The notes under the pieces are model-generated. The model was not told the origin of the DNA. It did no database searches and saw only the letters and a program-made list of their open reading frames with translations. Positions 43,190 to 55,339 of a stretch of 64,000 nucleotides of DNA are shown here, in pieces. The stretch spans positions 17,411,079 through 17,475,078 of the forward strand of contig OY759215.1 in assembly GCA_963662175.1 (NCBI GenBank). Reading direction: 5' to 3'. A program made the translations under genes and the position numbers. The stretch comes from Aradus depressus. Taxonomy: Eukaryota; Arthropoda; Insecta; Hemiptera; Aradidae. Positions within the stretch are counted from its first letter, which is position 1. The number at the start of each line of letters is the position of its first letter.

Positions 43190-43797
43190 GCAAAAAAAGT
43201 TAATCATAAACGTTTTGCTCCCCCTTCAAAACCAGTCCAACGTTCTCTCTAATATTCAATAGTTGACATACATTGGGGCTACTAAATCCTCATACTAAAT
43301 TTAATGTCGATAATTTTATTACATCGGAAGTTATTTGGGTTTTTGAATTGAGCACCCTCCCCTGATCTCCCCTTTTCTTTGATCGATATCGCTGAAATTT
43401 TACAGGTTTTGTCCTCTTTGGGTTTCAAGTATGAAATTTCATGTCGATACAATCAATTATAGGGTTATCGTATGGGGTTTTGAGTTCACAAATGACATTA
43501 TGTGTCTATACATTCTTTCTATTGACAGTTGTTAGAGTTTTTGTGTTACGCCTCCCTCTAATCCTCCCTTTGTTCGATTTGGTTGAAAATAAATAGGTGT
43601 TGTCGTTGCAGGGCTCTGGATCGTCATATAAAGTTTCATGTTGATACATTCATTCTATAGGGAGTTATTGTGTTCACAGACACACAGAGTTTTTTTTTTT
43701 ATAATCTGGAGGTCGAAAAACATAAAATTTCGTTGAAAACTCCGAATCGAATTTTTGATCGATTACATAACTTCCCCTATACTTCGCTGGAGAAGTA
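43190..43797 (+). repeat. Rep-A, complete-looking copy
   Basis: It contains the landmarks in order: CTCCCCCTTCAAAACCAG, ATTACATCGGAAGTTATT, GTTTTGTCCTCTTTGGG, a second GATACATTCATTCTATAGGG, the ACAGACACACAG plus T-run tract, GAAAACTCCGAATCGAA, and the CTTCCCCTATACTTCGC end. Internal duplication of the middle part. Confidence 0.7.
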
Positions 43798-44374
43798 AAA
43801 TTATATTTAAATGTTCTTAAAAGACTGTTTATAAACTTCATGACTATGAATAAATCATTTTTGAAGGATAAAAAGATAGAAACAACATAGAATGGGATGA
43901 AAACGCCTTAGGTGTAAAGAAAAATTCTTGGAAGATTCCAAAGAGAAAGAAAATAGAAGCCGAGGGGGTATTCAAGTTCAAACGGTAGGTACAGAGAATA
44001 CATAAGATGGACGTGCTCAGGTAAACTTTATGAAACTATACCAAGAGAGAATAAAGAATTTTTCCCTTCGGTTTAGCTTGAATCATCATCCCCCAAGGGG
44101 GAAATGCGCCTTTGAAAGAAAATGTCTGAATAACAACTCGACAATTTGGTAATGAAAGTCTGTTTGAAGTCGGATTCAAGACAGGGCTCTGTGGGGTAGC
44201 GGATAATGATGTAGCCACTTCCGCAAAATTTACTTCAGTTTATTGTTATCAAAACAGATGTCGAAGGGGGGAGCCCTGATGGGCTCTTCTACTTGATGGA
44301 GTAATAAAAACAATAAACTCCATAAGGGGGTGGGCCTTCTCCAATAATAAAGGATCACATTATTATTACAATAT

Positions 44375-45935
44375 TTTCTTTGGTAATTGTTCGGAATTGG
44401 ATGGGGCTCCTGGTGCCGAGTCGTAATAGAATTTTTTAAATATTTTTTTCAAGCTTTATCTGATAAAACTAAGTGAAAAATGAAGGGGAAGCAAAGAAAA
44501 AAAAAAAATCTAGTTCATAAAAAAATGTATTTCTTTATATAAACATATGTGGTATATAAACCATATAAAGCTTGATAAATACCTTTCCTTTTTCCGGTCA
44601 AGAGATCAACACGTAGCCGTGATCGGTCTGCGATTATAAACACTATGGAGGCCCCATTAAAAATACCATCATTACCCACCGATTCCTCATAGTTTAACCA
44701 ACATAAAAATACGGCATAGCAGGGAATATAATAGAATAAAGGCTTGAAAAATAGGAAAAAAACTCGAAAAAAGGGGGAGATACTACGTTTTGTTGCAGTA
44801 AAACAATGCTCGGTAAAGTCAGGCCTTGGACTTGCTCCGTTTTGCCACGGTATGGCAAAAAGAGGCAGCCATTTTTGTAGTTACAACCTTTTGCAATGGA
44901 AGATGCTTGGCGTTTACTCCCCTTTGCAATAGTACATGATTTTGAATCGAGGATTAGAAAGACTTTTACCCGATTTTGAAGTATAAAACCTGTCTTGTAG
45001 GACGTGTAACAGCGACCTTAATAGAAAGGTACCAAAAAATCTATTTCAGTTTTTTTGGACATACTCCCATAATTGGGCGACTCATATAATATGTCAACTA
45101 TTCTTCATATTTCAAAAATTCAGTTGATGTATTCGAAGAAATAAAATTTTGAACCTCTCATCGGTTCTTTTAGTGAAACAGTCCAGGTTCTCCTGATATA
45201 GAGAACCCCCATGGGGGAGTGTAAAATAATAGGTAAAATAAAATATCTAATTCACATATTATATCGTTTATATTGAAGAATAAATGTTCTTCATGAACTA
45301 GATATTTTTGTTATGCTCCCCCACATGGATTCTGTATATCAAGAGAACTTGGACTGTATCACTAAAATGACCGGATTTTTGAAATTCTTACTGTGGTTTA
45401 CAATTTTATGCTCTTATCCTAGATTATTTCATTTAATATTAAGTAAAATAGAGGGCGTCGGTAGCTCAGTGGTATGCGTGCTTTCCTTCTGAGCTCAAGA
45501 ACGTGGGTTCGAAACCCGACCAAAGCCCTTAGTTTATTTTATCTGGGAGATAAAATAAACTTAAGCACGCCGTCCTTCGAATGGGACGTTAAGCGATGGT
45601 CCCGAGTCTGTACGATGTCAGGTACTCGTTAAAGACCCCTACCCTAACTGGATAAAAATTTAGGGTAGGCAAAATTTAGGACTCCCAGAGTAGAGTCGGG
45701 CTCATGTCCACCAGAGTGACGAAAGAGCGCTCTGGTAGTAGGCGATGCTCATGCCCCATGAGTCTTAAAACCTAACCTAACCTATTAAGTAAAATATGAA
45801 GAATGTTTTATATATATTTATTTATTTTTTCTCCCCCTTCATTTTTTACTTAGTTTTATCACATGGACGGCGGGGCACCAGGAGCCCCTATTCCGAACAA
45901 TTACCTTTTCTTTTATTAATGATACTAATTCAGTT
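44375..45935. mobile_element. Large inverted-repeat structure with nested foldback and SINE
   Basis: The outer arms near 44375-44485 and 45828-45935 share GGTAATTGTTCGGAAT, GGGGCTCCTGGTGCC and GATAAAACTAAGT in inverse orientation. Inside is a smaller foldback (45160-45385) whose arms share GTCCA-GTTCTC, GGGGGAG and AAATATCTA-TTCA. A SINE-1 also inserted between them. No coding capacity recognised. Confidence 0.55.
45451..45782 (+). repeat. SINE-1 copy with 14-bp TSD
   Basis: The TSD TATTAAGTAAAATA lies at 45437-45450 and 45783-45796. The A-box region GGTAGCTCAGTGGTATGCG and the B box in GGGTTCGAAACCCGACC are both intact. The tail is AAACCTAACCTAACC. Close to the consensus, so fairly young. 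Confidence 0.94.
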
Positions 45936-46469
45936 TTTCAACTCGGCTAGCTTGGAACCCTCAGACACTAGGCGAAGGCTTCGAATAAACATTTCAAGAA
46001 TTACACTACTTCGATAATTTAGGGATTTTTATATTTGTTTATTGTCTTTCCTACATATTACGAGGTTAGCTTCTGTTCACTGTGTTCAACAAAAGAAACA
46101 TTCTTGGGCACGAGAAGAATTTCAAAATACTGGCTCTAAGGAATAAGATATAAAAACATATTGGAGAAACAAGAAAGATGAAGGATGCTGGAATAATGTG
46201 TTACAGTTCCCATTCTGAACCTTAAAACGGCTGCCATAACATGGACAAACGACAGAGAAGGCTGATCTTTCGAAGGGTCCGACCTAATAAAACGAGGGCA
46301 ATAACTATAAAGGTCTGATGAAAATGGGAACAGTAAGGACGAGCAGTCATCGTATCGTAACATAGCTGTCAATTTCCACGACATTTCATTTTAGTATCTG
46401 ATCCAGAAGTGGGTCAGCATTAGAGCCCTTTCATATAAAATTTGAATTCCAGAGCTTAATTCTTCGCTG

Positions 46470-46760
46470 TTTTTCAAAAATACTCAAAATGATCTATGGG
46501 TGTGAAACCTGGACCTTGACCTCACATCTGGAGGAGCGTTTCCAGACATTCCAAAGCCTTATGACGCAACATGATCGCTCAGGTCCAAGGTGCCAGATCA
46601 CGAGGAAGACCACGGCTGAGATGGACTGACCTGGTGAAGAAGGATGTCGTTTAACACCATCTGGTGACCTGGCAACCAGTGGCGCACGACAGATTGCGGT
46701 AGAGGAAGCTGGTTTGGGCGGTTAAGGATCTCCAGGGTCCGTTGCCAACGAAGTAGCAGT
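46470..46760 (+). pseudogene. RTE-like LINE C-terminal relic
   Basis: Spread over shifting frames are MIYGCETWTLTSHLEERFQ, then RSRGRPRLRWTDLVKKD, then a WRKLV-type end. This order (YGCETW, GRPRLRW, then DR..WR) is usual at the C-terminus of RTE and related reverse transcriptases. Several frameshifts and stops; an old 5'-truncated copy, ending near a T run at 46768. Confidence 0.65.
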
Positions 46761-47289
46761 AAGAGTTTTTTTTTTTTGAAACTTCTGTTCTTAGGGTTTC
46801 TTGTGTTTCAGTCGTTTATCTGCCTATTTTAGCCTTTATCTCCCACTTGAAAAATCGTGGCTACCTAAAATCGGGGATGTATTTGTGGTTTACTGTCAGT
46901 TAAGAACGGAGCTTAGTGTAGTGGTTATAGAAAACTTTTTGCCCCGCGTGTCGCCAAGAAAATAGTTTTCTCAAAAACCATATAAAAATTTATAATAATA
47001 TACTCGTATTATTTTTTCTAGATTTTAGTATCAAAACTGCTTGCGTCAGGACGTTGGATACTCGCTCTCTCTAAAATCGTCGCTAATGACGGCAAAAATC
47101 TAAAGAAAAAAAAAATAATGGTGAATATTCTCATGAAGACATAAGATTTACAAAAATATATTAACAATTTTCATAAGGACTTAGAAAGAATTGAGGATCT
47201 AACTAAATGATGGGTGCGCGCTTAACTATTTATTTAGTTTTACCTTAATTTATTATTTAGTATATATTTATAGTTTTGTACGTAGTTTA

Positions 47290-47700
47290 CATTATTCGAC
47301 AAAAGGGGAGAGGGGATTAGGGGGAGGCTTAACACAAAATCTCTAATAACTGCCGATAGAATAAATGTGTCAACACGAAATGTCATATGTGTGCCCAAAA
47401 CTCCATTAGGACAGCACCCATAAATTTTCAGCCATATCGGGTAAAGGAAAGGGGGGAGATTAGGGTAGAGTCTCTTAATTTAAACTCGTATAACTTACGT
47501 TGTAATGTGTTGTTGTAATTTCATATGTGCATCATTTGAGACCCCACAAGGACGAAACGTATTAATTTTCAGTGAATTCGCCAGAAGAAAAGGAGGGAAG
47601 AGAAGGACACAACTCAAAAATCTGGGGGCGAAAAGATAATTGATTAATTAGTTCTGGGGAAGTACATTGCCGGAGATTCTCCGACGACTTCTTAAAGATA
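47290..47700 (-). repeat. Rep-A copy
   Basis: The plus strand shows the inverse landmarks: GCCGATAGAATAAATGTGTC, TTTTCAGCCATATCGG, GGACGAAACGTATTAATTTT and CTGGGGAAGTACATTGCCGG. The palindrome at 47702 begins right after it. Confidence 0.6.
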
Positions 47701-47701
47701 A

Positions 47702-47863
47702 GTAAGGACGTCACATTAACTGCAATGGTGATTAGCGATCAGTAATCTAGAGATTCCTATTCTGTACCAAATAACCATAAATAGGTTATGGTTATTGGAA
47801 CAGAAAGGGAACCTGTAGATTACTGATCGCTAATCACCATTGCAGTTAATGTCACGCCCTTAC
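47702..47863. mobile_element. Short palindromic MITE, ~75-bp arms
   Basis: CATTAACTGCAATGGTGATT and AGCGATCAGTAATCTA appear on the left and in exact inverse on the right, with outer ends GTAAGG(A/G)CGT. The centre is ATAACCATAAATAGGTTATG. Too short to encode anything. Confidence 0.8.
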
Positions 47864-48394
47864 TTCACAGCAATATTTTTTCTTTGGTGCATGATAAAAT
47901 GAAAACTTTTATGCTGGAGGAGTGGTGAACGAAATAGCAAAATCGATAGAGATTTCCATGCCATTTCCATGAAGTAGTCACGCACTTTCATTATTCTCTT
48001 GGTAACATTATGTTATTATACCTAATCACTATTAAAATTACACGGTAATTGAGAAAATAAGCTTCAATTTCAATATTCAGCATATGTATTAAGTTTTTTA
48101 AACTTTATGGTATGGTATACGGGTATTCCGAAACATTATTAAATTTCAGATAAAATAGTTTATTGTTGTAATTTCGGTAACAAAATCTAGTAACGAAAAA
48201 TTGACCGGAGAGTCCGTTAATTTTATGAGAGAGGTAGTGGGGCGCCAACAGTGATCCAATTTGCATATTTTATGCATTAAATTCGGCTTGATCTGGATTT
48301 GACGAAAATAAACATACTACTCAAGGGATGTTGATATTTAAAGTTTTTGCCTGACCATGCGCTTTTGCTTAATTGTACGTACAATTAACGTACT

Positions 48395-49410
48395 TTATGT
48401 ACGTAAAAGACCTTTATAAAATGAGCGTAAGTATCGTAGTATATGAGCATATAACTATTAAATGTTAAGAGATTTTCTGATTTGAAACAACTTCTCTACT
48501 GTATATGTAGGTAACTATATGCATGTTCAATATTACATTTAAGTGAATCTTTAAAATTATTTAGATTTACATTATGTTTTTCATTTTTTTTAAATAAAAA
48601 TAAATTGTTGTTAATTGAGAAATCAATTTTTTGAAACCTTCTCCTTTAATTTTGTTATGTATAGGTGTTATATATTATAAATACACACTTTTTGGCCATA
48701 TGGTCTCCCTTTCTACATTTATTATTATTCTTCCACCAGAATGTCAACCCTATTTCGTCCCTCGGCACATTCTCAAGTATTCTTCCTTAACATTTATATG
48801 ATTATTTGTTTATTTCCAGTTATAAAAACTTCCTCATATATTATCACACCTCACTCGTTCCTCCATTCCACTCCCCTATAATCAAACATGATAAGTAAGT
48901 ACTTTCATCATTTCTCACAAAATATCTATTATTCCCAATATGTCAAATCTTAATATAATTACCTTTTATTTGAGGTCCCATTAAAACTAACACCAAAATC
49001 TTAGGGTAACCTGAGGTTAAGGTTTCATTACTATCGATCTAATCTATATTTATCAATATTTTTTTATGTCCTACATATTCTATTTTTGCTTTTCAAAAAT
49101 CCCAACCTATCAAATTGATTGTTATATTCCCCTTGTATTTGATTTCTTATGCTTTCTTCAATTTGTATATCCCTGATGACCATATGGCCAAAAAGTGTGT
49201 ATTTATAATATATAACACCTATACGTAATAAAAATAAATGTAAATCTAAATAATTTTAAAGATTCTCTTAAATGTAATATTGAACATGAATATAGCTACC
49301 TACATATACAGAGAAGTAGTTTCGAATCAGAAAACATCTTAACATTTAATAGTTATATGCTCATATACTACGATACTTACGCTCATTTTATAAAGATGTT
49401 TTACATTTTT
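48395..49410. mobile_element. Foldback element with 230-310 bp inverted arms
   Basis: AATGAGCGTAAGTATCGTAG through TATATGCATGTTCAATATTA and on to ACACTTTTTGGCCATATGGTC on the left are mirrored on the right (49178-49410). The right arm contains CTGATGACCATATGGCC followed by AAAA, a decayed hammerhead-like core (GAAA lost). The interior of about 470 bases has no ORF. Confidence 0.7.
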
Positions 49411-49479
49411 AAAAAATGTTGTTTATATTGTTTAAATAATAATTTGTTATAAATAATATATAATTATATAATATTATTA

Positions 49480-49707
49480 CTTCGGATGGGACGTTAAGCG
49501 ATGGTCTCGAGCCTGTACGATGTCAGGTACTCGTTAAAGACCCCTACCCTAGATGAATAAAAAATTTAGGGTAGGCAAAATTTAGGACTCCCACAGTAGA
49601 GTCGGTCTCATGTCCACCAGAGTGACGAAAGAGCGCTCTGGTAGTAGGCGATATGACCTCGTAGTTAAAGCCCGGGCATGAGTCATAAAACCTAACCTAA
49701 CCTAACC
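49480..49707 (+). repeat. SINE-1, 5'-truncated copy with 13-bp TSD
   Basis: The TSD TATAATATTATTA lies at 49467-49479 and 49708-49720. The copy starts at CTTCGGATGGGACG, so the whole tRNA-like head with the Pol III promoter is absent, yet it has a clean TSD and four CCTAA-type tail units. Truncation therefore happened at insertion. Confidence 0.94.
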
Positions 49708-50504
49708 TATAATATTATTATTTAAAATATTTTTTACTCATACATTGAACGTTTTTGAATGTTCAAAGTTATTTTATAACCTCATATACTCGTACAGCAC
49801 TTATGCTCACCACATGTTGTACACACTTAAATTAAACATTAGACAATAGGACGGAGTCAGATCAGATCATTTAAATACAACTTGCCCAAGGTTGTATGAT
49901 TATTAATCTAAATCCAACTTATGCCTAATTTATGGTAAAGAAAGTGGCATTTGGACCACTGTGCGTCGGTGGTGTGGATGCCAGCACACGCAACGGTTCA
50001 TGTTCGCCGTATGGATTTAAAAAGTTCGGACAAAACTGTTTTGTAATCTTAGATGCTAAGAAATTCATGCTTCTCTCTCTTTAGCCACGTTTAATAGAAA
50101 AAAAAAAGAAATTTAGTGTACTGGTTAAGTATAAATCAGTTCGTTAATAAAAAAAAAATAAAAACTATATATACGTATTTATTTATTTAATTTATTTTTT
50201 TATTTTTCATAATGTTATTACTGATACACTCTCATACATTTTCTCATTATTATCATAAATTACAAAGACATTTTGCCCTGAAGATATCGAGAAGTGGCTG
50301 ATATTTACTTCCAGTTCAGATAAATGCCTTTCCTTCATAAATTATACATTTTAATTGAAAATGTTACAGAATTTTAAAATTTACCCAACCAGAAATTTAT
50401 ATATTTGAATTTAGGGGTTGAAATGATGACATGAGAGGCTAGAAGGGCGGTATTGATCCCCTCCTTGGAGGTCGACCAATCAGACCAAAGCAGGTGTAAA
50501 CCTA

Positions 50505-50800
50505 CCTACAGCAGCTACTAGGAATACTAGTGGCTGCTAGAAGCAATACTATTATCATTTACTAGTAATACTAGCTTTACTCAATAGCAATCAATACTAG
50601 CAGGAGACAAAACTGACTGAAACGGTTATAAACCTACATCAGCTACTAAGAATACTAGTATCATTTACTAGCAATACTAGCTTTACTCAATAGCAATCAG
50701 TACTAGCAGCAGACAAAACTGACTGAAACGGTTATAAATCTACAGCAGCTACTAAGAATACTAGTATCATTTACTAGCAATACTAGCTTTACTCAATAGG
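50505..50800. repeat. 106-bp tandem repeat, about 2.8 units
   Basis: Units start at AGCTACTA near 50513, 50641 and 50747. The first is longer by about 22 bases. All share CTAGCTTTACTCAATAGCAA and AAACTGACTGAAACGGTTAT. Confidence 0.9.
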
Positions 50801-50899
50801 TAGCAATTATTTCTAGCTAGTAACAATATTAGCATCACTTATTAATTACTTATAAAGTTTCTTCTTTAAGAATTTACATGGAAGTTTGGTATGGGGCCT

Positions 50900-51280
50900 C
50901 GCACAATGGATTTCAGGTATACCAAGTATGGAGGAAGTAATCGGTCAGAAATTCGATGTTGATTTTTCAACGGAATTTCATCTTTGTCAACCCTCTGTTT
51001 CTAAAATGAAAAAAAAAGTCATACTGTGCGTCTGTGTGTCTGCAAACACGATAACTCCACCCTCCTTTCCTTTAGACAATTCGACTGGAAATCAATAGGT
51101 AATATGGAGTTCTAGATAGACATATAAATTTCATTTTGATATATTCATTCTATCGGTCGGTATCGGAGTTCGCAGTTCCACAGACAGACATACTTTTTTT
51201 TTTTCATTTTTGGAATCAAAGGATTGGAAAACATGAAATTCCGCTGAAAACTGAACATCCAATTTTGGAACGATAGCTGG
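50900..51280. repeat. Two Rep-A ends in inverted arrangement
   Basis: GGAAGTAATCGGTCAGAAAT to GTGTCTGCAAACACGATAAC reads as an inverse Rep-A end. From about 51055 the plus orientation follows (ATTCATTCTATCGGTCGG, ACAGACAGACATAC, GAAATTCCGCTGAAAACTG). Confidence 0.55.
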
Positions 51281-51365
51281 GGCGGCCATCGTCAGCACTA
51301 AATTCCATAGTAACATTTATGTTTGTAAAAATGCATGACGATGAGGTTTATCTTATCTGTTTTCC

Positions 51366-51535
51366 TGACTTACGCCTAGGCTTTAACTATAAGGCCATAT
51401 CACCTACTACCAGATCGTTCTTTTGTCACGCCGATGAGAATGAGACTTTACTGTAGGATTGTTAAATGATGCCTACTCAGGTTTATTTACCTAGAATAAT
51501 TATTTAACTTTTTACAACTGTTTTCCATTATCTCA
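51366..51535 (-). repeat. SINE-1, old fragment
   Basis: CTTTAACTATAAGGCCATAT, CACCTACTACCAGATCG and GAGACTTTACTGTAGG on the plus strand follow the inverse 3' half of SINE-1, with many changes and a lost head. Confidence 0.6.
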
Positions 51536-51977
51536 CATGCCCATCCAGGGCCCATCCAGGCCTGCATTTAGTACATTAAACAAACGTTGTTTTTGTTTAA
51601 AAATGGCTCTATAGCTCCAATTTGTAATTAACATTTAGGTTATAATGGCAATGATGGGCTCTATCTAATTGGCATTCCCATTAGCTTTCTCTGCTTATGT
51701 AATGAGACGGCATCTCATCTAGTGTTCATGAATTGCAAAATGAATTCAGGTTCTTCTTTGCATGGATAGTAGTTTTCATGATAAAACTAATATATTTACT
51801 CTTAGTTTGATTGGATGTCGTGCATAGATAGGGCGTACTTGGACAATAATATACCTAACAATGCATATTTCGTAATGACGTAGGTCGTGTCACGTGTAGC
51901 TACTTCACAATAGGTGCTCACATTTTCTAGTGAGCTATAGTTACAGAAATAAAAAATGCATTACATCTTTCAAATAA

Positions 51978-52381
51978 AACTTCTACTAAGACTACTAGAC
52001 AAAAGATCCAAACTAACTTTGACAACAAAACGACTTATATACAACTCAATACTCAAACCTATGTGGACTTACGGACTTGAACTCTGGGGTTCTGCCAAGG
52101 CTTCCAATCTCCAGCGCATCCAATCCCTTCAATCCAAAATCCTTCGTACAATAGCCAATGCTCCTTACTACGTCTCCAACAAAACCCTTCACACTGACCT
52201 TTACGTACCTTTCATTACTGAAGTCGCTAAATCCAAATATAAAAAATTATTTTCCCTTCTTAGTTCTCACAATAATCCTCTAGTCCGTGCCCTCCATTCT
52301 GCCATACTTCCCCAACGACGGCTTGAGCGTCAATGGCCTGGAGATCTCCTGATCAGAAGCAGTGACAGTGACAGTGATTAG
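51978..52381 (+). pseudogene. C-terminal RT fragment of the truncated LINE
   Basis: The open reading frame includes flanking sequence at its start (before 51978). The element part runs from the fingers-distal region (LLDKRSKLTLTTKRLIYNS) through LKPMWTYGLELWGSA, the jockey-type thumb motif, to LQSKILRTIANAPYYVS and the C-terminus. No stops, but no catalytic residues are included. It is a dead fragment, not a gene. Confidence 0.85.
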
Positions 52382-52556
52382 CTAAAAACGAGAGAAAAAC
52401 AGTGACTAGGGAGTGTCACCACTGGGTGATTTCTCCCCTCATGACATTTTGACATTGCCATTACCTCTTTATTAGCACATTTGCTTGTTGTATTTATGTG
52501 TATACAGTTGTAAATAGCTATTTGTAAATAAATAAAAAAAAAAAAAAAAAAAAAAA
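51978..52556 (+). mobile_element. 5'-truncated jockey-type LINE (second family) with 15-bp TSD
   Basis: The TSD ACATCTTTCAAATAA lies at 51963-51977 and 52557-52571. It encodes the last ~135 residues of a jockey-type reverse transcriptase and ends in AATAAATA plus a long poly-A. Unlike the LINE at 1259 it has a normal poly-A tail. Relics of the same family lie at 18062-18545 (-), 53691-54000 (+) and 58257-58562 (+). Confidence 0.9.
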
Positions 52557-52579
52557 ACATCTTTCAAATAAGTCGGCTG

Positions 52580-53480
52580 GTAATGCTCAAGGTGTGTTCA
52601 TGAGGCCAATATGTGCTAGTAGATGCCGCGTAGTATTACGTGAAAGAGTCTCTAGTATCGTTAGTATGCGATGTCATCTGTGTAAAATATGTAAAGCTAG
52701 GTTTACACTTTCTCTGATCTCATTGGTTGACTCCTAGTGCTGATCGCTATCAAATAGACCTGATATTGCTAGTAGATTACGTGAAAGAGTCTCTAGTATC
52801 GGATCTTCCACCGATTCTTTCAAACGTTTGTATCAATCCCACATCTTTTTTGCATCATCTACATTGATTCTTTACACTTTCATACAAAATATCATCGCTT
52901 AAGCCATGAGACCACTTAAGTCGAAATCTTCGAATTATTAGCTTTTATTGTCGAAAATCGGAAGAATTGCATTTTGAGTTTTCTCATAATTTGAAATATT
53001 TTTGAATATTTTAATCTACCCTCGACAACATTTACTCACATCCATTTTGTTACGAAATAAAACTTTTTTGATGTTTATTTTGTAATTTCTCAAAAAACGT
53101 GGTTTTTTCAACATAAATTTGTAAGGTAGCATTTTTGGAACCATGTTTATAAGACCTTTTTTTCTTTGTTGATCTCTAGAATACACACTCACAAAGTATT
53201 ACACACAATTTTTGGTAAACTCTGTATATATGTGTTTCTGAGGAAGATATGATTAATCGCCTTGAAGTAATTATGGTACAATAAGTTCAATAGTGTTATC
53301 CTACTGGGAGGATTGTTTAGGGGTGTTCTAGCGGAAGGGAGCAATGTGCCAGGATGGGGTGGACCCATCAGATAAGAAGAGGAGCACGCGCCCTGGTCGA
53401 GGGGTAGATGGGAGATAACAGCACCGAGTAATTGGCTATATTGGTGTCCTTCTAACGATATCTAATGAGTCGTACATCCC
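52580..53480. other. Non-coding stretch with a short direct repeat
   Basis: GTGAAAGAGTCTCTAGTATCG occurs in two nearby places (about 52640 and 52780). A GC-richer patch at 53330-53420 has interrupted frames. No supported gene. Confidence 0.4.
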
Positions 53481-53690
53481 AATCTCAGCGTTTAGAGGTG
53501 TACCGACCAGAATGACTGTCTCAACGAGGGATACCACCCCAGGGAACACACAGAAACTTGTAAAGATATTGAGAGAAAGGAAAACGTCACGAGTGAAGTA
53601 ACTTCTATCTTGAGAAACGCAGACACATTATAATTTACAGACATTTGTAGAAAGAAATAGAATGGCTTCATAAAGAAAAGGTATCCTTCC

Positions 53691-54000
53691 ATGGGATGTA
53701 TCACTGTTGATGACGCAGTTGCGTTGAAAACCAGTTTAAAACAGTGGAGAGTTATTGGCTTTAATTTCAATGAGTCCTTCCAATCCAAAGTCCTAAGAAC
53801 AATAATTGTTGTCGATGCACCCTTCTATGTGTCCATCCTCACCCTCCATAATGACCTTAAAATCCCTTATGTTATTGTCCTCATCAAGTCCCGCTTCTCC
53901 AAATTCCATTCTAACCTTTCTTCCCACGTCTATCCAGTTGCTCGACTCTTGTCATCCCATTCTCATCCAGATAATCCCCCCCGAAGACTGAGGCGGCGCT
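53691..54000 (+). pseudogene. Jockey-type RT C-terminal relic, copy 1
   Basis: FQSKVLRTIIVVDAPFYVS and TLHNDLKIPYV align with the thumb-end of the LINE at 51978 (LQSKILRTIANAPYYVS). The segment is flanked by a 38-base direct repeat, AGAAAGAAATAGAATGGCTT onward, at 53649-53686 and 54002-54039. Over 90% like 58257-58562 by eye. Confidence 0.75.
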
Positions 54001-54242
54001 GAGAAAGAAATAGAATGGCTTCGTAAAGAAAAGGTATCCGTCCTTGGAGTTAAATTATTGGAAAAACTACTTTTTATTTCATTAAAACTAGTATGAAATT
54101 TTATAACGGTGCCCTACAACAACATTATGACTGTACAACTTCAGGTACACTTCAGTAGCAACTTCAGGTGAGCCCATCAATTTTAAGATTTCCTTAGATT
54201 AATTTCCTTTCATCGTAGAACGATGTAACAGATGTCTTAAAC

Positions 54243-54600
54243 ATGGAAAACAACAAAATCTCCCTTGGATTCAACGACGATTTTTTTTTTTGTTTTGTTT
54301 TGGGGGTGGTGTTCTGCTATCCTCCTAGTGCCGAACTACCCTCCCAGAGAAAGGAACACATACTCCTAAGTCTCCCTGGGGACCTTACCCACTTTAGTCC
54401 CAGATCCCAGCTCTTCTGTGATCCCATCAAAATGAATACCAGGGGTAGAAGGCGTGGGTTTTTATCAGGGCGGCTTTAGATTAGATGAGGAAACAAGCCC
54501 ACTGTTAAGCTCCTTCAGAATGCCGGGCTTATCCCATCCCACGGGGGGGGCGTCGAACGGGTCCGGAGCATCTGTTCTTCAGTGACACTCGTTTGTCAGG
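54243..54600. other. GC-richer segment of unknown status
   Basis: A 78-codon plus-strand frame (54243-54479) ends NTRGRRRGFLSGRL. No domain recognised and no repeat partner seen; a run of eight G lies at 54543-54550. It may be a piece of a LINE or untranslated sequence. Confidence 0.2.
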
Positions 54601-54714
54601 ATTTGCCCTGTTAACAAGCCTATATTCAGATGAAACATTGCACCGTTAGGGGTATCTTACCATGGGGCTGGTGGGTCTTTCATAATTCTCTTCATCAGCG
54701 AAAATGAAAATGTT

Positions 54715-54990
54715 GAATGCTCACTTCCCCAGGGCGAATTAATCAACTAAGTTTTCACTTAACTAAGTATCTCACTCAAGGATTTTTGAAACCTTATATG
54801 TGTTATTACATAGTCAGTTATAGAGTTTTTGAGTACAAACCACTCCTCTGATCCACTACTCCCCTTGAAGCGGATCTGACTGAGAATCGTTAGGTGTCGT
54901 CCTTATTGGATTTTGTATATAGATTTGAAATTTCTTGAAGATACATTCATTATATCAGTAGTTGGGGTTTTTGTGTTAACCCATTCATGA
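54715..54990 (+). repeat. Rep-A, partial copy
   Basis: It starts CTCACTTCCCCAGGGCGAAT and follows TCTGATCCACTACTCCCC, GTTAGGTGTCGTCCTTATTG and GATACATTCATTATATC. Confidence 0.6.
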
Positions 54991-55339
54991 AAATGTGACC
55001 AACCGTTGGAGGAGCACTCGTTGTATGTTTTGGACCATCACAAACCCCTTTCAATGTTTTGGAATGCTGTTTCGCCATCTTTGAAATACCCTGCAAGTTT
55101 CGTGAATATACGAATAATATTAGAAAATATTTAAATTAGGTGACGCCGTTTCGGACACCTCTCTCCCCCCATAATGTAACATGAACATCAAGTTCAAAAC
55201 TAACCATACATTTCATATTACTTACCATAACCAACCATACATCAACTTATTCGTGAAAAATAATATTTTCAGGTTTATTTATGTATATTAAGGAATAAAT
55301 ATATGTTTTTTTTTGGCCTTATGTACGATGTATATTTGC

